Notes under the pieces: model-generated
Seen by the model: the letters and a program-made list of their open reading frames with translations, nothing else
Database searches by the model: none
What the model was told of the DNA's origin: nothing
Shown: positions 23,901 to 33,570 of the stretch, piece after piece
How positions within the stretch are numbered: position 1 is the first letter of the stretch
How the letters are laid out: the number at the start of each line of letters is the position of its first letter
Translations under genes and position numbers: made by a program
NCBI RefSeq assembly: GCF_014489635.1
Contig: NZ_CP060828.1
Coordinates: 1,612,001-1,676,000, forward strand
Origin: Streptomyces roseirectus
Lineage (GTDB): Bacteria; Actinomycetota; Actinomycetes; Streptomycetales; Streptomycetaceae
DNA length: 64,000 nt
Direction of reading: 5' to 3'

Positions 23901-24856
23901 TGGCCACCGCCCTGGACAAGCCCCCGGCGAGAGTCGCGGACGATCCCCGTAACCGGCCGAGGACGGGCTGGCGCAAGTACTGGCACCTGTATGCCGCGAT
24001 CTCCCCGTTCTACCTGCTGTTCCTCGGGTTCGGGCTGATCCCCGTCGGGTTCTCGCTGTATGTCTCGTTCCACCGGTGGGACGGGCTCGGGTCGATGGAG
24101 TGGGCCGGGCTCGCGCAGTACCGGTACCTGCTGACCGACACGGACTTCTGGCACTCCATCGGCAACACGGTGATCATCTGGGCGCTCGCGACGTTCCCGA
24201 TGGTCTTCCTGGCGATGGTGACGGCCGTGATGCTGAACTCGGCCGTGCGGTTCAAGAACGTGTACCGGTTCGCCTACTTCCTGCCGAACGTCACCTCGGT
24301 GGTCGCGGTCGCGATCATCTTCGGGTCGGTGTTCTCCACCAACTTCGGCCTGATGAACGCCCTGCTCCAGGCGGTGGGGCTGGACCAGGTGGCGTGGCTG
24401 AACACGCCGTGGGGCATCAAGGTCGCGATCGCGACGCTGATGACCTGGCAGTGGACGGGCTACAACGCGATCATCTTCCTCGCCGGGCTCCAGACGATCC
24501 CCAGTGAGCTGTACGAGGCGGCGAAGGTCGACGGGGCGAACCCGTTCCAGACGTTCTTCCGGATCACGCTGCCGATGATGCGGCCGGTGCTGCTGTTCGT
24601 GCTGGTCGTCTCGACGGTCACCGGGCTCCAGTCGTTCTCGGAACCGCAGGTGCTGCTCCAGTCGACGGCCAACGACTCGACGTACGCGGGCGGCCCCGGG
24701 CACTCGGGCCAGACGATGGTCCTCTACTTCTTCCAGCAGACCTTCGACAACAACGACTTCGGCTACGGCGCCGCCGTGGCGTGGGGGATCTTCCTCGTCG
24801 TCATCCTCTTCTCCATCGTCAACTGGCGCCTGGTGCAGCGCCGGGGCGAAGACTAG
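23900..24856 (+). CDS. Sugar ABC transporter permease (MalF-like)
   Basis: A 318-residue inner-membrane protein with about six transmembrane helices (first near YAAISPFYLLFLGFGLIPVGF). It has the cytoplasmic EAA loop that contacts the ATPase (YEAAKVDGANPFQTFFRITLP, near residue 215). The start ATG 23900 overlaps the binding-protein stop. It pairs with the next gene. The operon has no ATPase gene, so the shared ATPase MsiK, standard in Streptomyces, probably energises it. Confidence 0.9.
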   Translation: MATALDKPPARVADDPRNRPRTGWRKYWHLYAAISPFYLLFLGFGLIPVGFSLYVSFHRWDGLGSMEWAGLAQYRYLLTDTDFWHSIGNTVIIWALATFPMVFLAMVTAVMLNSAVRFKNVYRFAYFLPNVTSVVAVAIIFGSVFSTNFGLMNALLQAVGLDQVAWLNTPWGIKVAIATLMTWQWTGYNAIIFLAGLQTIPSELYEAAKVDGANPFQTFFRITLPMMRPVLLFVLVVSTVTGLQSFSEPQVLLQSTANDSTYAGGPGHSGQTMVLYFFQQTFDNNDFGYGAAVAWGIFLVVILFSIVNWRLVQRRGED

Positions 24857-24868
24857 GAGCCGCGCGCC

Positions 24869-25705
24869 ATGTCTTCCATCAAGGGCTCCCGCAGGCGCGG
24901 GATCGCGCTGCACGCCGTACTGGTCGTCGGGCTGCTGCTGTCGGCGTTCCCGTTCTACTGGGCCGTCATCATGTCGACCCACACCTCGTCGGAGATCTTC
25001 TCCTACCCGCCGAAGCTGCTGCCGGGCTCGCACTTCGGGGAGAACGTCCGCAACCTCCTCGACTCGATCGACTTCTTCGGGTCGATGTGGAATTCACTGC
25101 TGGTCGCGACCAGCGTGACCGTGCTGGTGCTGTTCTTCGACTCACTGGCCGCGTTCGTGTTCGCGAAGTTCCACTTCCCGGGCCGCCGGCTGCTGTTCGC
25201 GCTGCTGATGGTCATCTTCATGGTGCCGGCGCAGCTCGCGGCGATCCCGCAGTTCGTGATCATGGCGAAGCTGGGCTGGATCGGCTCGATGACGTCGCTG
25301 ATCGTGCCGGCCGCCGCGAACGCGTTCGGGATCTTCTGGATGCGCCAGTACATGCAAGGAGCGATCCACGACGAACTGCTCGACGCCTCGCGCATCGACG
25401 GCGCGAACTTCATGCGCCAGTACTGGCACGTCGCCCTGCCGGTGGTGCGTCCGGGGCTCGCGTTCCTCGGGATCTTCACGTTCATGGGCCAGTGGAACGA
25501 CTACGCGTGGCCGCTGATCGCGCTGACCAACCCGGACAACGTGACCCTCCAGGTCGCCCTCTCCCAGCTCAACGGCACCCACGGCACGACCGACTACGGG
25601 ATGGTCATGACCGGCGCGCTGCTGGCGCTGGTCCCGCTGCTGATCGTGTTCGCGATCGGCGCCCGGCAGATCATCGGCGACCTCGCGAAGGGGGCCATCA
25701 AGTAA
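24869..25705 (+). CDS. Sugar ABC transporter permease (MalG-like)
   Basis: A 278-residue second permease, ATG 24869, 12 bases after the first and with GGAG upstream. Six predicted membrane helices (first VLVVGLLLSAFPFYWAVI) and the EAA-type loop DASRIDGANFMRQYWHVALP (near residue 170) are seen. The stop overlaps the beta-galactosidase start (TAATG), showing that uptake and hydrolysis are co-expressed. Confidence 0.9.
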   Translation: MSSIKGSRRRGIALHAVLVVGLLLSAFPFYWAVIMSTHTSSEIFSYPPKLLPGSHFGENVRNLLDSIDFFGSMWNSLLVATSVTVLVLFFDSLAAFVFAKFHFPGRRLLFALLMVIFMVPAQLAAIPQFVIMAKLGWIGSMTSLIVPAAANAFGIFWMRQYMQGAIHDELLDASRIDGANFMRQYWHVALPVVRPGLAFLGIFTFMGQWNDYAWPLIALTNPDNVTLQVALSQLNGTHGTTDYGMVMTGALLALVPLLIVFAIGARQIIGDLAKGAIK

Positions 25706-28620
25706 TGGACCCGCTGCTCCAGCTCCGCCCCTGGGAGTCACCCGAGGTGACCTCCTGGGGGCGGATGCCCATGTCCGCCGTCGACCGCCGCGCGCACGCC
25801 GTCCCGCTGGACGGGGAGTGGCGCTTCCAGCTCCTGCCGACGCCGGACGCGGCGCCCGGCGACGCCTGGTCCTCGCAGACCCTGCCGGGCGCCTGGACGA
25901 TGCAGAACACCGGCGACCTGCCGGCCTATCTCAACGTCCGGATGCCCTTCGACGACGTCCCGCCGGCCGTGCCCGCCGCGAACCCGACGGGCGTGTACGA
26001 GCGGGTCGTGGACGTCCCGGCCGACTGGACCGGCAAGCGGATCGTCCTCCAGGTCGGCGCCGCCGAGAGCGTGCTCCTCGTCCACGTGGACGGCCGCCCG
26101 GTCGGCGTCTCGAAGGACTCGCACCTCGCGGCCGACTTCGACATCACGCGGTTCGCGCGGCCCGGCGAGCGTGTGCTGGTGCGGCTCACGGTCGTCAAGT
26201 GGTCGGACGCCTCGCACATCGAGGACCAGGACCAGTGGTGGCACGCGGGCATCACGCGCTCCGTCCTGCTGTACGCGACCGACCCGCTGCACCTCGCCGA
26301 CGTCGCCGTGCGCGCCTCGGCCGGCGGGGCGCTGCGCGTCGACTGCGCGGTGCGCGACACGCGCGGGGCGCTGCCCGGGGGCTGGTACGTCACCGGCGAG
26401 CTGAACGGCGCGCTGCTCACCCAGGACGCCGAACTCGACCGGTTCAACGAGGAGGACGGCCGGGTCTCCGCGTTCCTCGGCGAGGTCCGGCTGAACCACC
26501 AGGTCACGGACGTGCGGCCGTGGAGCGCGGAGACGCCGGTGCTGTACGACCTGGCGGTGCGGCTGCACCGGGCCGACGGTTCGGTGGCCGACGTGTCCCG
26601 GCACCGGGTGGGCTTCCGGGACGTCGAGATCGTGGGCCGGGATCTGCTGGTCAACGGGGAGCGGGTGTTCCTGCGCGGGGTGAACCGGCACGACTTCCAC
26701 CCGCTGACCGGGCGGACGGTGACCCGCGAGGACATGCGCGCCGACCTCGCCCTGCTGAAGCGGTTCAACTTCAACGCGGTGCGCACCTCCCACTACCCGA
26801 ACGACCCCGCGTTCTACGACCTGGCGGACGAGCTGGGGCTGTACGTCGTCGACGAGGCGAACGTCGAGTCGCACGACCACGCGCACGAGATCGCCGACGA
26901 CCCGCGCTACCTGAACGCCTTCGTGGACCGGGTCTCGCGGATGGTCCTGCGCGACAAGAACCATCCGTCGGTGATCGTGTGGTCGCTGGGCAACGAGTCG
27001 GACTACGGGGCGAACCACGACGCGGCGGCGGGCTGGGTACGCCGGCACGACCCGACTCGACCGGTTCAGTACGAGGGGGCGGCCAAGCTCGACTGGGCGG
27101 CCGCCTCCAGTGCCTCGGACATCGCCTGCCCGATGTACGCGCCGCTGGAGGACGTCGTCGCGCACGCCCGCTCGGGGAAGCAGACGAAGCCGCTGATCTG
27201 GTGCGAGTACTCGCACGCGATGGGCAACAGCAACGGCACGCTGGCCGAGCACTGGGCGGCCGTCGAGTCGACCCCTGGACTTCAGGGCGGGTTCATCTGG
27301 GAGTTCTGGGACCACGGAATCCTCCAGCGTGTGAACGACGGACGACCGGCCGGGCGTGGGGGCGCCGGGCTCTACGAGAGCGGCGTCGCCGGACCCGGCC
27401 ACCGCTGGGCGTACGGCGGTGACTTCGGCGAACCCGAGCACGACGGGGCGTTCATCGCGGACGGCGTGGTGTTCCCGGACCGGACCCCGAAGCCGGTCAT
27501 GTACGAGCACCGCGAGATCGCGGCCCCGGTGCGGCTGGCGTACGACGGTCGAGGCACCGTCGTCGTCTCCAACCACCAGCACTTCCGGGGTCTGGACTGG
27601 CTCACCGGCGAGTGGCGGCTCGCGCTCGCCGACGGCGGCACGCTGACGGCGTCCGCCGAGCTGCCCGAGCTGGCGCCGGGCGCCTCCGTCGCCGTCCCGC
27701 TGCCGTTCGAGCTGCCCGAGGACGGCGGCGAGGCGTGGCTGACCCTGCGGGTGACGACGGCCGAGGAGTTGCCGTGGGCGCCGGCGGGGACGGAGATCTG
27801 CGTGCCGCAGGTGCGGCTGCGGGCGGCGAAGGCGGCCGGGGAACCGGTGGTGAGCGGTGCGGTGACGGTCGACGGCGACGGGCTGCTCGTCCACCCGCTG
27901 CTCACCTCGCCCCCGGTGCTGTCGCTGTGGCGGGCGCCCACCGACAACGACGAGCTGGGCGGGATCGCGGCGCGCTGGCGGGCGTGGGGGCTCGACCGGC
28001 TCGTGCGCAGGCTGGTGTCGGTGCAGCGGGACGGTGAGACGGTCATCGTGGACGCCGAGTACGCGGGCGCCTCGGGGGTCGTGCGGCACCGGCAGCTCCT
28101 GACGCCGGTCGAGGGCGGCATCCACGTCGACGAGTCGGCGCAGGTGCCCGAGGCGTTCCACGACGTGGCACGGGTCGGGTCGGTCTTCGAGACGGTGGCG
28201 GGCCTGGACCTGCTGGAGTGGTTCGGGCAGGGCCCCTGGGAGTCGTACCCGGACCGGGCGCACGGCGCCCCGGTGGGCCATCACGCGCGGCCCGTCGCCG
28301 GACTGTTCACGCCGTACCTGCGCCCGCAGGAGAGCGGCGGCCTGCACGGTGTGCGGCGCTTCACCCTGTCCGCGCCGGACGCCACGGGCCTCGCCGTCAC
28401 CCTCGACGAGCCGCGTCAGGTGTCCGTCACGCGCCACCGCGCCGACGATCTGACGGCCGCCGCGCACCACGACGAACTCGTGGCGCGCGCGGGGTGCGTG
28501 GTGCACGTCGACGCGGTGCACCGGGGGCTCGGCACGGCGTCGTGCGGGCCCGACACCTTCCCTTCCTACCTGGTCGCGACGGGCTGCCATCACTGGAGCT
28601 GGACCCTGCGCGTGCTGTGA
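25705..28620 (+). CDS. Beta-galactosidase (GH2)
   Basis: A 971-residue LacZ-type enzyme without a signal peptide. It shows the five-domain GH2 layout: N-terminal sugar-binding domain, an immunoglobulin-like domain, the TIM barrel (~310-600) with acid/base Glu431 in SLGNESDYG and nucleophile Glu501 in IWCEYSHAMGNSNG, then the C-terminal small beta-domain and galactose mutarotase-like domain. It cleaves beta-galactosides inside the cell. The start ATG 25705 overlaps the permease stop, so the enzyme is coupled to the importer, which implies that a beta-galactose-containing oligosaccharide is imported intact. Confidence 0.93.
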   Translation: MDPLLQLRPWESPEVTSWGRMPMSAVDRRAHAVPLDGEWRFQLLPTPDAAPGDAWSSQTLPGAWTMQNTGDLPAYLNVRMPFDDVPPAVPAANPTGVYERVVDVPADWTGKRIVLQVGAAESVLLVHVDGRPVGVSKDSHLAADFDITRFARPGERVLVRLTVVKWSDASHIEDQDQWWHAGITRSVLLYATDPLHLADVAVRASAGGALRVDCAVRDTRGALPGGWYVTGELNGALLTQDAELDRFNEEDGRVSAFLGEVRLNHQVTDVRPWSAETPVLYDLAVRLHRADGSVADVSRHRVGFRDVEIVGRDLLVNGERVFLRGVNRHDFHPLTGRTVTREDMRADLALLKRFNFNAVRTSHYPNDPAFYDLADELGLYVVDEANVESHDHAHEIADDPRYLNAFVDRVSRMVLRDKNHPSVIVWSLGNESDYGANHDAAAGWVRRHDPTRPVQYEGAAKLDWAAASSASDIACPMYAPLEDVVAHARSGKQTKPLIWCEYSHAMGNSNGTLAEHWAAVESTPGLQGGFIWEFWDHGILQRVNDGRPAGRGGAGLYESGVAGPGHRWAYGGDFGEPEHDGAFIADGVVFPDRTPKPVMYEHREIAAPVRLAYDGRGTVVVSNHQHFRGLDWLTGEWRLALADGGTLTASAELPELAPGASVAVPLPFELPEDGGEAWLTLRVTTAEELPWAPAGTEICVPQVRLRAAKAAGEPVVSGAVTVDGDGLLVHPLLTSPPVLSLWRAPTDNDELGGIAARWRAWGLDRLVRRLVSVQRDGETVIVDAEYAGASGVVRHRQLLTPVEGGIHVDESAQVPEAFHDVARVGSVFETVAGLDLLEWFGQGPWESYPDRAHGAPVGHHARPVAGLFTPYLRPQESGGLHGVRRFTLSAPDATGLAVTLDEPRQVSVTRHRADDLTAAAHHDELVARAGCVVHVDAVHRGLGTASCGPDTFPSYLVATGCHHWSWTLRVL

Positions 28621-28666
28621 CCCCGCCCCCTTCCTCCCTTTCTTCTTCTGCACGACCGGAGCACCC

Positions 28667-30514
28667 GTGTGTACTTCGCATGCCCATGACTCTGCCGGCG
28701 AGGAGCCCTGCGAGGCGCCTCAGGCCGGTGCCGGACGGCGCGGCTTCCTGCGGGCGACCGCGCTGCTCGGCGCCGCCGCGACGGCGGGGGTGACCCTGCC
28801 GGCCGGTTCCGCCGAGGCCGCCTCTCGCGCTTCTTGGCGGCCCGACGCGAAGAGCCGTCGGTTCACGCTCGCCGTGATGCCCGACACGCAGTACCTCTTC
28901 GACGGCCCCAGCATCGACGCGAAGCCGGTCGAGGCGTCCCTCAAGTACCTGCTGGAGCACGGGAAGGACGAGAACATCGTCTTCCTGTCGCACCTCGGCG
29001 ACCTCACCCAGAACGGCGCCGTCCCCGAGTTCGCGGCGATCGGCGACGCGTTCAAGCTGCTCGACCGCAGGGGCGTCGGCTACAGCGTGCTGGCCGGCAA
29101 CCACGACGTGAAGTCCTCGACGACCGACCAGCGCGGCGCGACGCCCTACCTGGACACGTTCGGGCCGAAGCGGTTCGCGGGCAGGCGGACGTTCGGCGGG
29201 GCCTCTTCGGACGGCTACAACACCTACCACCTGTTCGAGGCGGGCGGCCGGCAGTGGATGGTCCTCGCGCTGGACTGGCGGCTGTCCGACCAGGGGTACG
29301 CGTGGGCGAAGTCCGTCCTCGCGAAGCACCCGAAGACGCCGGTGATCCTCACGACCCACGAACTCGTCGTCGAGGACGACCAGTTGTCGGACTACGGGCA
29401 GCAGCTGTGGGACCGGCTGGTCAAGGACCACGACCAGATCTTCCTCACGCTGAACGGCCACTACTGGCCGGCGGGGCGGGCGACGCGCAAGAACAGCGCG
29501 GGAAATGACGTCCACCTGCACCTGACGAACTATCAGAACCGGTACTTCGGCGGCGCGGCGATGATCCGGCTGTACCGCTTCGACCTCGACCGGAACGTCA
29601 TCGACGTCGAGACGGTGTCGCCGTGGATCCTCGGGCGGGCGAAGAAGGGGCTCAACGAGTTCGAGCGGCAGGAGATCGAACTCAGCGGCGACGCCGACCG
29701 GTTCAGCGTCGACATCGACTTCGCGGCCCGCTTCGAGGGGTTCGACCCCGTGCCGGTCAGGGCGGCGCGGCCGGTGTCGAAGATGCTCGTGCCGGGGACG
29801 GTCGCGTACTGGCGGTTCGACAAGCCGGTGTCCGGCGGCACGGTCCGTGACCTGTCGGGCAGGGGCAACGACCTGACGCTGGTGAGCGTGGGCGGCGGCT
29901 CGCTCGGCTGGTCGGCCGACCACCACCCCGACCAGCCCGGCCACGGCAGCCTGGAGTTCCAGGGCTTCAAGTCGCCGCTGAAGGGCGCCTACCTGAAGAC
30001 CGTCGACTCGGCGCCGCTCAACAAGGCCGTGTTCAGGAACGGTTACACCATCGAGGCGTTCTACCGGCTGCCGGCCGACTGGGACCCGGCGCACCACGCG
30101 TGGTCGGGCATCGTCAGCCGGACCGGCACGGGCGGGGCCGCTCACAAGACCGGTGACGACCCGGACGAGCCGCTGGCCACGCTGTCGCTGTCCAACGACC
30201 GCGAGCCGCAGTGGGCGATGCGCCCGCTGAACCAGCAGGGCATCGCCACCAACTGGGGCCAGCAGACGCCGCTGGAGACCTGGTGGCACGTCGCCGTCGT
30301 CAACAACGGCAAGCACACCACGCTGTACGTCGACGGCTGCCCGGTCGTGCGCAACCCCAAGGCGGTCTCGACCGGCATCACGTCGGTCGGGCTGCCGTGG
30401 CTGCTCGGCGGCTACGAGTACGCCGGGAAGATCGACCAGATCCTGCACGCCCGCCTCGGCGACGTCCGGATCACCGAACGGGCGCTGCCCGTCACGGCGT
30501 TCATGAACCACTGA
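28667..30514 (+). CDS. Secreted calcineurin-like phosphoesterase with C-terminal LamG-like domain
   Basis: A 615-residue Tat substrate (GRRGFLRATALLGAAATAG, cleavage after AEA). The catalytic domain (~60-300) has MPDTQY for the first metal site, LGDLTQNG (GD), AGNHD (GNHD), TTHEL and LNGHYW, a slightly atypical last motif (GHxH is GHYW). The C-terminal ~200 residues (VAYWRFDKPVSGGTVRDLSG, later WWHVAVVNNGKHTTLYVDG) form a concanavalin/LamG-like module for carbohydrate binding. The start is GTG 28667 behind CGGAG. It follows the beta-galactosidase gene by 46 bases and is probably in the same operon, releasing phosphate from phospho-glycans or phosphodiesters outside the cell. Confidence 0.87.
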   Translation: MCTSHAHDSAGEEPCEAPQAGAGRRGFLRATALLGAAATAGVTLPAGSAEAASRASWRPDAKSRRFTLAVMPDTQYLFDGPSIDAKPVEASLKYLLEHGKDENIVFLSHLGDLTQNGAVPEFAAIGDAFKLLDRRGVGYSVLAGNHDVKSSTTDQRGATPYLDTFGPKRFAGRRTFGGASSDGYNTYHLFEAGGRQWMVLALDWRLSDQGYAWAKSVLAKHPKTPVILTTHELVVEDDQLSDYGQQLWDRLVKDHDQIFLTLNGHYWPAGRATRKNSAGNDVHLHLTNYQNRYFGGAAMIRLYRFDLDRNVIDVETVSPWILGRAKKGLNEFERQEIELSGDADRFSVDIDFAARFEGFDPVPVRAARPVSKMLVPGTVAYWRFDKPVSGGTVRDLSGRGNDLTLVSVGGGSLGWSADHHPDQPGHGSLEFQGFKSPLKGAYLKTVDSAPLNKAVFRNGYTIEAFYRLPADWDPAHHAWSGIVSRTGTGGAAHKTGDDPDEPLATLSLSNDREPQWAMRPLNQQGIATNWGQQTPLETWWHVAVVNNGKHTTLYVDGCPVVRNPKAVSTGITSVGLPWLLGGYEYAGKIDQILHARLGDVRITERALPVTAFMNH

Positions 30515-30545
30515 GCCCTCCCCGACCCGTTCAGAGAGACCCGTC

Positions 30546-32219
30546 ATGACCGAGCAGCAGCTCCCCTCCTGGGCCGACCCCGCCGTCGCGCCCGCCGACC
30601 TCGATCCGCAGGGCGTCTCCAGACGCGGACTACTGCGCAGCGCGGGCCTGTTCGGGGCGGCGTTCGCGCTCCCCGCGGCCCTGTCCTCGCCCGCGTCCGC
30701 CGCGGGCCGGGGGCACGGCTTCGGCGGCGAGGACCCGCGCCTGGCCTACCTCGTCGGCGACCACCACATCCACTCCGTCTACAGCCACGACGCGAAGTAC
30801 ACCTTCTCCCAACTCGCCGCCAAGGCGGCCGAGTTCGGGCTCGACTGGATGGTGTTCACCGAGCACTCCAACTTCGGGCACGCCCAGTACGGGGCCCCGC
30901 TGGAGCACGCGGAGATCTTGAAGGCCCGCAAGGAGAACCCGCGCCAGCTCATCTTCCAGGGCCTGGAGTGGTACATCCCGGCCGCCGAGCACTGCACGGT
31001 GTTCACCCCGCCGGGCCCCAACGAGGTCGAGGTCCTGACCCGGTTCGAGAGCGCCTTCGACGGCAAGCTCCTGAACTACACCGACGGCGCCCCGGACAAC
31101 CCGAACACGGCCCGCAACGAGGCCCACGCCGTCAAGGCGATCAAGTGGCTGGCGGAGCAGCGCCGTCGCGGCTACGTGGACGACGTCCTCGTCCTCGCCA
31201 ACCACCCGATGCGCCTCGGCATCGACTCCCCGCACGAGCTGCGGGCCTGGCGCGACGCCGCCCCGGAGATCATGATCGGCATGGAGGGGGCGCCGGGTGC
31301 TCAGGGCGCGGCGATCCCCGGCTGGCGCGGGGCGAACTCGATCAGGGGCGAGTACGAGAACGCGCCGTCGGCGAACTCCTTCGCGGGGTACCCGAAGGAG
31401 GCGTACCTGACGTACGGCGGTTTCGACTGGGCGACCGCGACGGTCGGCGGGCTCTGGGACTCGATGCTGGCAGAAGGCGGCCTGTTCTCGATCACCAGCA
31501 ACTCCGACGCGCACCGCGTCGTGTTCGACACGTGGAAGAACGGCGACTGGCCGGCCGGGCGGAACTTCGACAACACCGGCAAGCTGCCCGACCCCGTCGA
31601 CACGACGTCCCCGCAGCCGGGCAGCGACTTCTGGCCGGGGCAGTTCAGCCGTACGCACGTCGGTGTGACCCGCTACGGGTACCGGGCGGTCATGGCGGGC
31701 CTGCGCGCGGGCCGCGTGTGGGCGGACCACGGCCACCTCCTCGACGGTCTTGAGGTCCGCCTCAAGCGGCAGCACAGCCACGGGCGCGGGGTCACCCTCG
31801 GCGGGCGGCTGCGCGTGCGCAGGGGCGAGAAGCTGACCCTGGAGGTCACGGTCACCACGGCGTCCCGCGTGAACCCCCATGGCATCCTCCCGAAGCTGGC
31901 CCACGTCGACGTCATCCGCGGCACGGTCACCGGGCCGGTCACCGACGCCGACAGCTGGAAGGCGCCGGACACGAAGGTCGTGCGCACCAAGGACGTCTCG
32001 GGCCTCAAGGGGACGTACACGCTGCGGATCCCGGTCCAGGTCGAGGACGACTCCTTCTACCTGCGGCTGCGCGGCAGCGACGGCAAACGGAACGGGACGG
32101 GGTACCTGGGCGCGTCGGTCGACCCGCACGGGCCGATCGCCCACGCGCCGGGCGACGGGGACCCGTGGGCGGACACCTGGTTCTACGCGAACCCCATCTT
32201 CGTGGACGTCGTGGGCTGA
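30546..32219 (+). CDS. Secreted PHP-domain phosphoesterase
   Basis: A 557-residue protein with a twin-arginine signal (SRRGLLRSAGLFGAAFAL). A PHP metal-dependent phosphoesterase/hydrolase domain follows: GDHHIHSVYSHDAKY near residue 70, FTEHSNFGHAQYG, LEWYIPAAEHC, LANHPMRLG and SITSNSDAHRVV supply the His/Asp/Glu metal ligands. The C-terminal ~150 residues are beta-rich. It starts 31 bases after the preceding phosphoesterase gene (ATG 30546, AGAGAGACC upstream). Two exported phosphoesterases side by side suggest phosphate or phosphodiester removal from the glycan substrate. The reaction is inferred. Confidence 0.85.
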   Translation: MTEQQLPSWADPAVAPADLDPQGVSRRGLLRSAGLFGAAFALPAALSSPASAAGRGHGFGGEDPRLAYLVGDHHIHSVYSHDAKYTFSQLAAKAAEFGLDWMVFTEHSNFGHAQYGAPLEHAEILKARKENPRQLIFQGLEWYIPAAEHCTVFTPPGPNEVEVLTRFESAFDGKLLNYTDGAPDNPNTARNEAHAVKAIKWLAEQRRRGYVDDVLVLANHPMRLGIDSPHELRAWRDAAPEIMIGMEGAPGAQGAAIPGWRGANSIRGEYENAPSANSFAGYPKEAYLTYGGFDWATATVGGLWDSMLAEGGLFSITSNSDAHRVVFDTWKNGDWPAGRNFDNTGKLPDPVDTTSPQPGSDFWPGQFSRTHVGVTRYGYRAVMAGLRAGRVWADHGHLLDGLEVRLKRQHSHGRGVTLGGRLRVRRGEKLTLEVTVTTASRVNPHGILPKLAHVDVIRGTVTGPVTDADSWKAPDTKVVRTKDVSGLKGTYTLRIPVQVEDDSFYLRLRGSDGKRNGTGYLGASVDPHGPIAHAPGDGDPWADTWFYANPIFVDVVG

Positions 32220-32259
32220 TCCTCACCTGCCGTCACATATGCGCCGGTCAGGGCGTACC

Positions 32260-33090
32260 GTGGGCGAGGTGACCACGGAAGAATCGGTACGGCCCCAGTC
32301 CCTGATGCTCACGTTCCTGGGCGATCAGGTACTGGGGCGTTCCGTCTGTGTGTACTCCGGCAGCGTCATCGACGTGTTCGCGCGGGCCGGGGTCGGGGAA
32401 CAGGCGACGCGCTCCACGCTGACCCGCATGGTCAACCGGGGGCTGCTGCGCCGCCAGCGCGAGGGCCGGCGCATGTACTTCGGGCTCACCGAGCACTCCG
32501 AGGCCGTCCTGCGGGACGGGGAGCGGCGGGTGTGGCACACGGGCGCGGTGAACCGGCAGTGGGACGGCACCTGGACCCTGCTCGGCTTCTCGCTCCCGGA
32601 GTCCTGGCAGCGCCAGCGGCACGACCTGCGCTCCAAGCTGGCCTGGCACGGCTTCGGCCCGCTCTTCAGCGGCCTGTGGATCGCGCCGGGCCAGGTCGAC
32701 GTCGCCGAGCTGGTGACCGAACTCGGCCTGGCCTCCCACGTGAAGGTGTTCCGGGCGCACGCGGACGACGGCACCGACATCACCGCGATGATCGAGGAGA
32801 CGTGGGAGCTGACGGAACTCGCCGCCCGCTACACGGCGTTCCGTGAGCGCTGGCAGCGCTGGGAGTCCGAACTCCCCTCCTGCGACGACGCCCTGGCCCA
32901 CCGCCTCCTCCTCCAGACGGACTGGCTGCGCATCATCCGCCGCGATCCGCGCCTGCCCGTCCGCCATCTGCCGTCCGACTGGCCGGCGGACGGCGCGGAG
33001 AAGACGTTCCGGCGCGTCCACGAACGTCTGACGCCGCTGGCGGACGAGGCGGCGGAGCGGGTCATCGACCTGGTGGAGAGCCGGAGTTGA
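32260..33090 (+). CDS. PaaX-family transcriptional regulator
   Basis: A ~276-residue regulator. The N-terminal winged HTH (LMLTFLGDQVLGR, then ATRSTLTRMVNRGLLRRQREGRRMYFGL) and the following PaaX core (WDGTWTLLGFSLPE, then LRSKLAWHGFGPLFSGLWIAP) are characteristic. PaaX proteins repress phenylacetyl-CoA-type pathways and sense acyl-CoA thioesters. The start is uncertain: GTG 32260 has AGGG nearby, ATG 32239 and GTG 32269 are possible. It is convergent with the MaoC/ligase operon and may respond to its CoA thioester. Confidence 0.88.
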   Translation: MGEVTTEESVRPQSLMLTFLGDQVLGRSVCVYSGSVIDVFARAGVGEQATRSTLTRMVNRGLLRRQREGRRMYFGLTEHSEAVLRDGERRVWHTGAVNRQWDGTWTLLGFSLPESWQRQRHDLRSKLAWHGFGPLFSGLWIAPGQVDVAELVTELGLASHVKVFRAHADDGTDITAMIEETWELTELAARYTAFRERWQRWESELPSCDDALAHRLLLQTDWLRIIRRDPRLPVRHLPSDWPADGAEKTFRRVHERLTPLADEAAERVIDLVESRS

Positions 33091-33117
33091 CGGGGCGTCA
33101 CCCCGCCTGTGCCGGTC

Positions 33118-33570
33118 TCACATGAAGCGGAGCACCGCCTGGAGCACCACCGCCGGCTTCGCCCCTGACTCGATCTCGATCGTCCCGTCCACCGTGATCT
33201 GGACCCCGCCCTTCACGTCCTCGACGGAGGCGAGCCGGGCGGCGAGCCGGATGCGGGAGCCCGCGCGGACCGGCGAGGGGAAACGCACCTTGTTCAGGCC
33301 GTAGTTGACCTTGGTGGTGACTCCTCCGACCTCCAGGAGGTCGGAGAAGAGGGGGATGAAGAGGGAGAGGGTGAGGTAGCCGTGCGCGATGGTGGCGCCG
33401 AACGGCCCCTCGGCGGCCCGTTCCACGTCGACGTGGATCCACTGGTGGTCGCCGGTCGCGTCGGCGAACGTGTCGATGTGGCGCTGCGTCACCTCGATCC
33501 AGTCGCTCACCCCGAGGTCGCTGCCCGCGAGCTTCCTGAGTGCGTCGAGGCCGTTGACGGTGATGGTCAT
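33118..33570 (-). CDS. MaoC-like (R)-enoyl-CoA hydratase
   Basis: A 150-residue hot-dog-fold protein. The MaoC hydratase site is visible: FADATGDHQWIHVD (Asp/His dyad near residues 40-46) and FGATIAHGYLTLSL. It hydrates trans-2-enoyl-CoA to (R)-3-hydroxyacyl-CoA. ATG 33570 overlaps the acyl-CoA ligase stop by 4 bp, so they are coupled. With the SDR upstream it could complete an R-specific beta-oxidation step. Confidence 0.88.
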   Translation of the reverse strand: MTITVNGLDALRKLAGSDLGVSDWIEVTQRHIDTFADATGDHQWIHVDVERAAEGPFGATIAHGYLTLSLFIPLFSDLLEVGGVTTKVNYGLNKVRFPSPVRAGSRIRLAARLASVEDVKGGVQITVDGTIEIESGAKPAVVLQAVLRFM

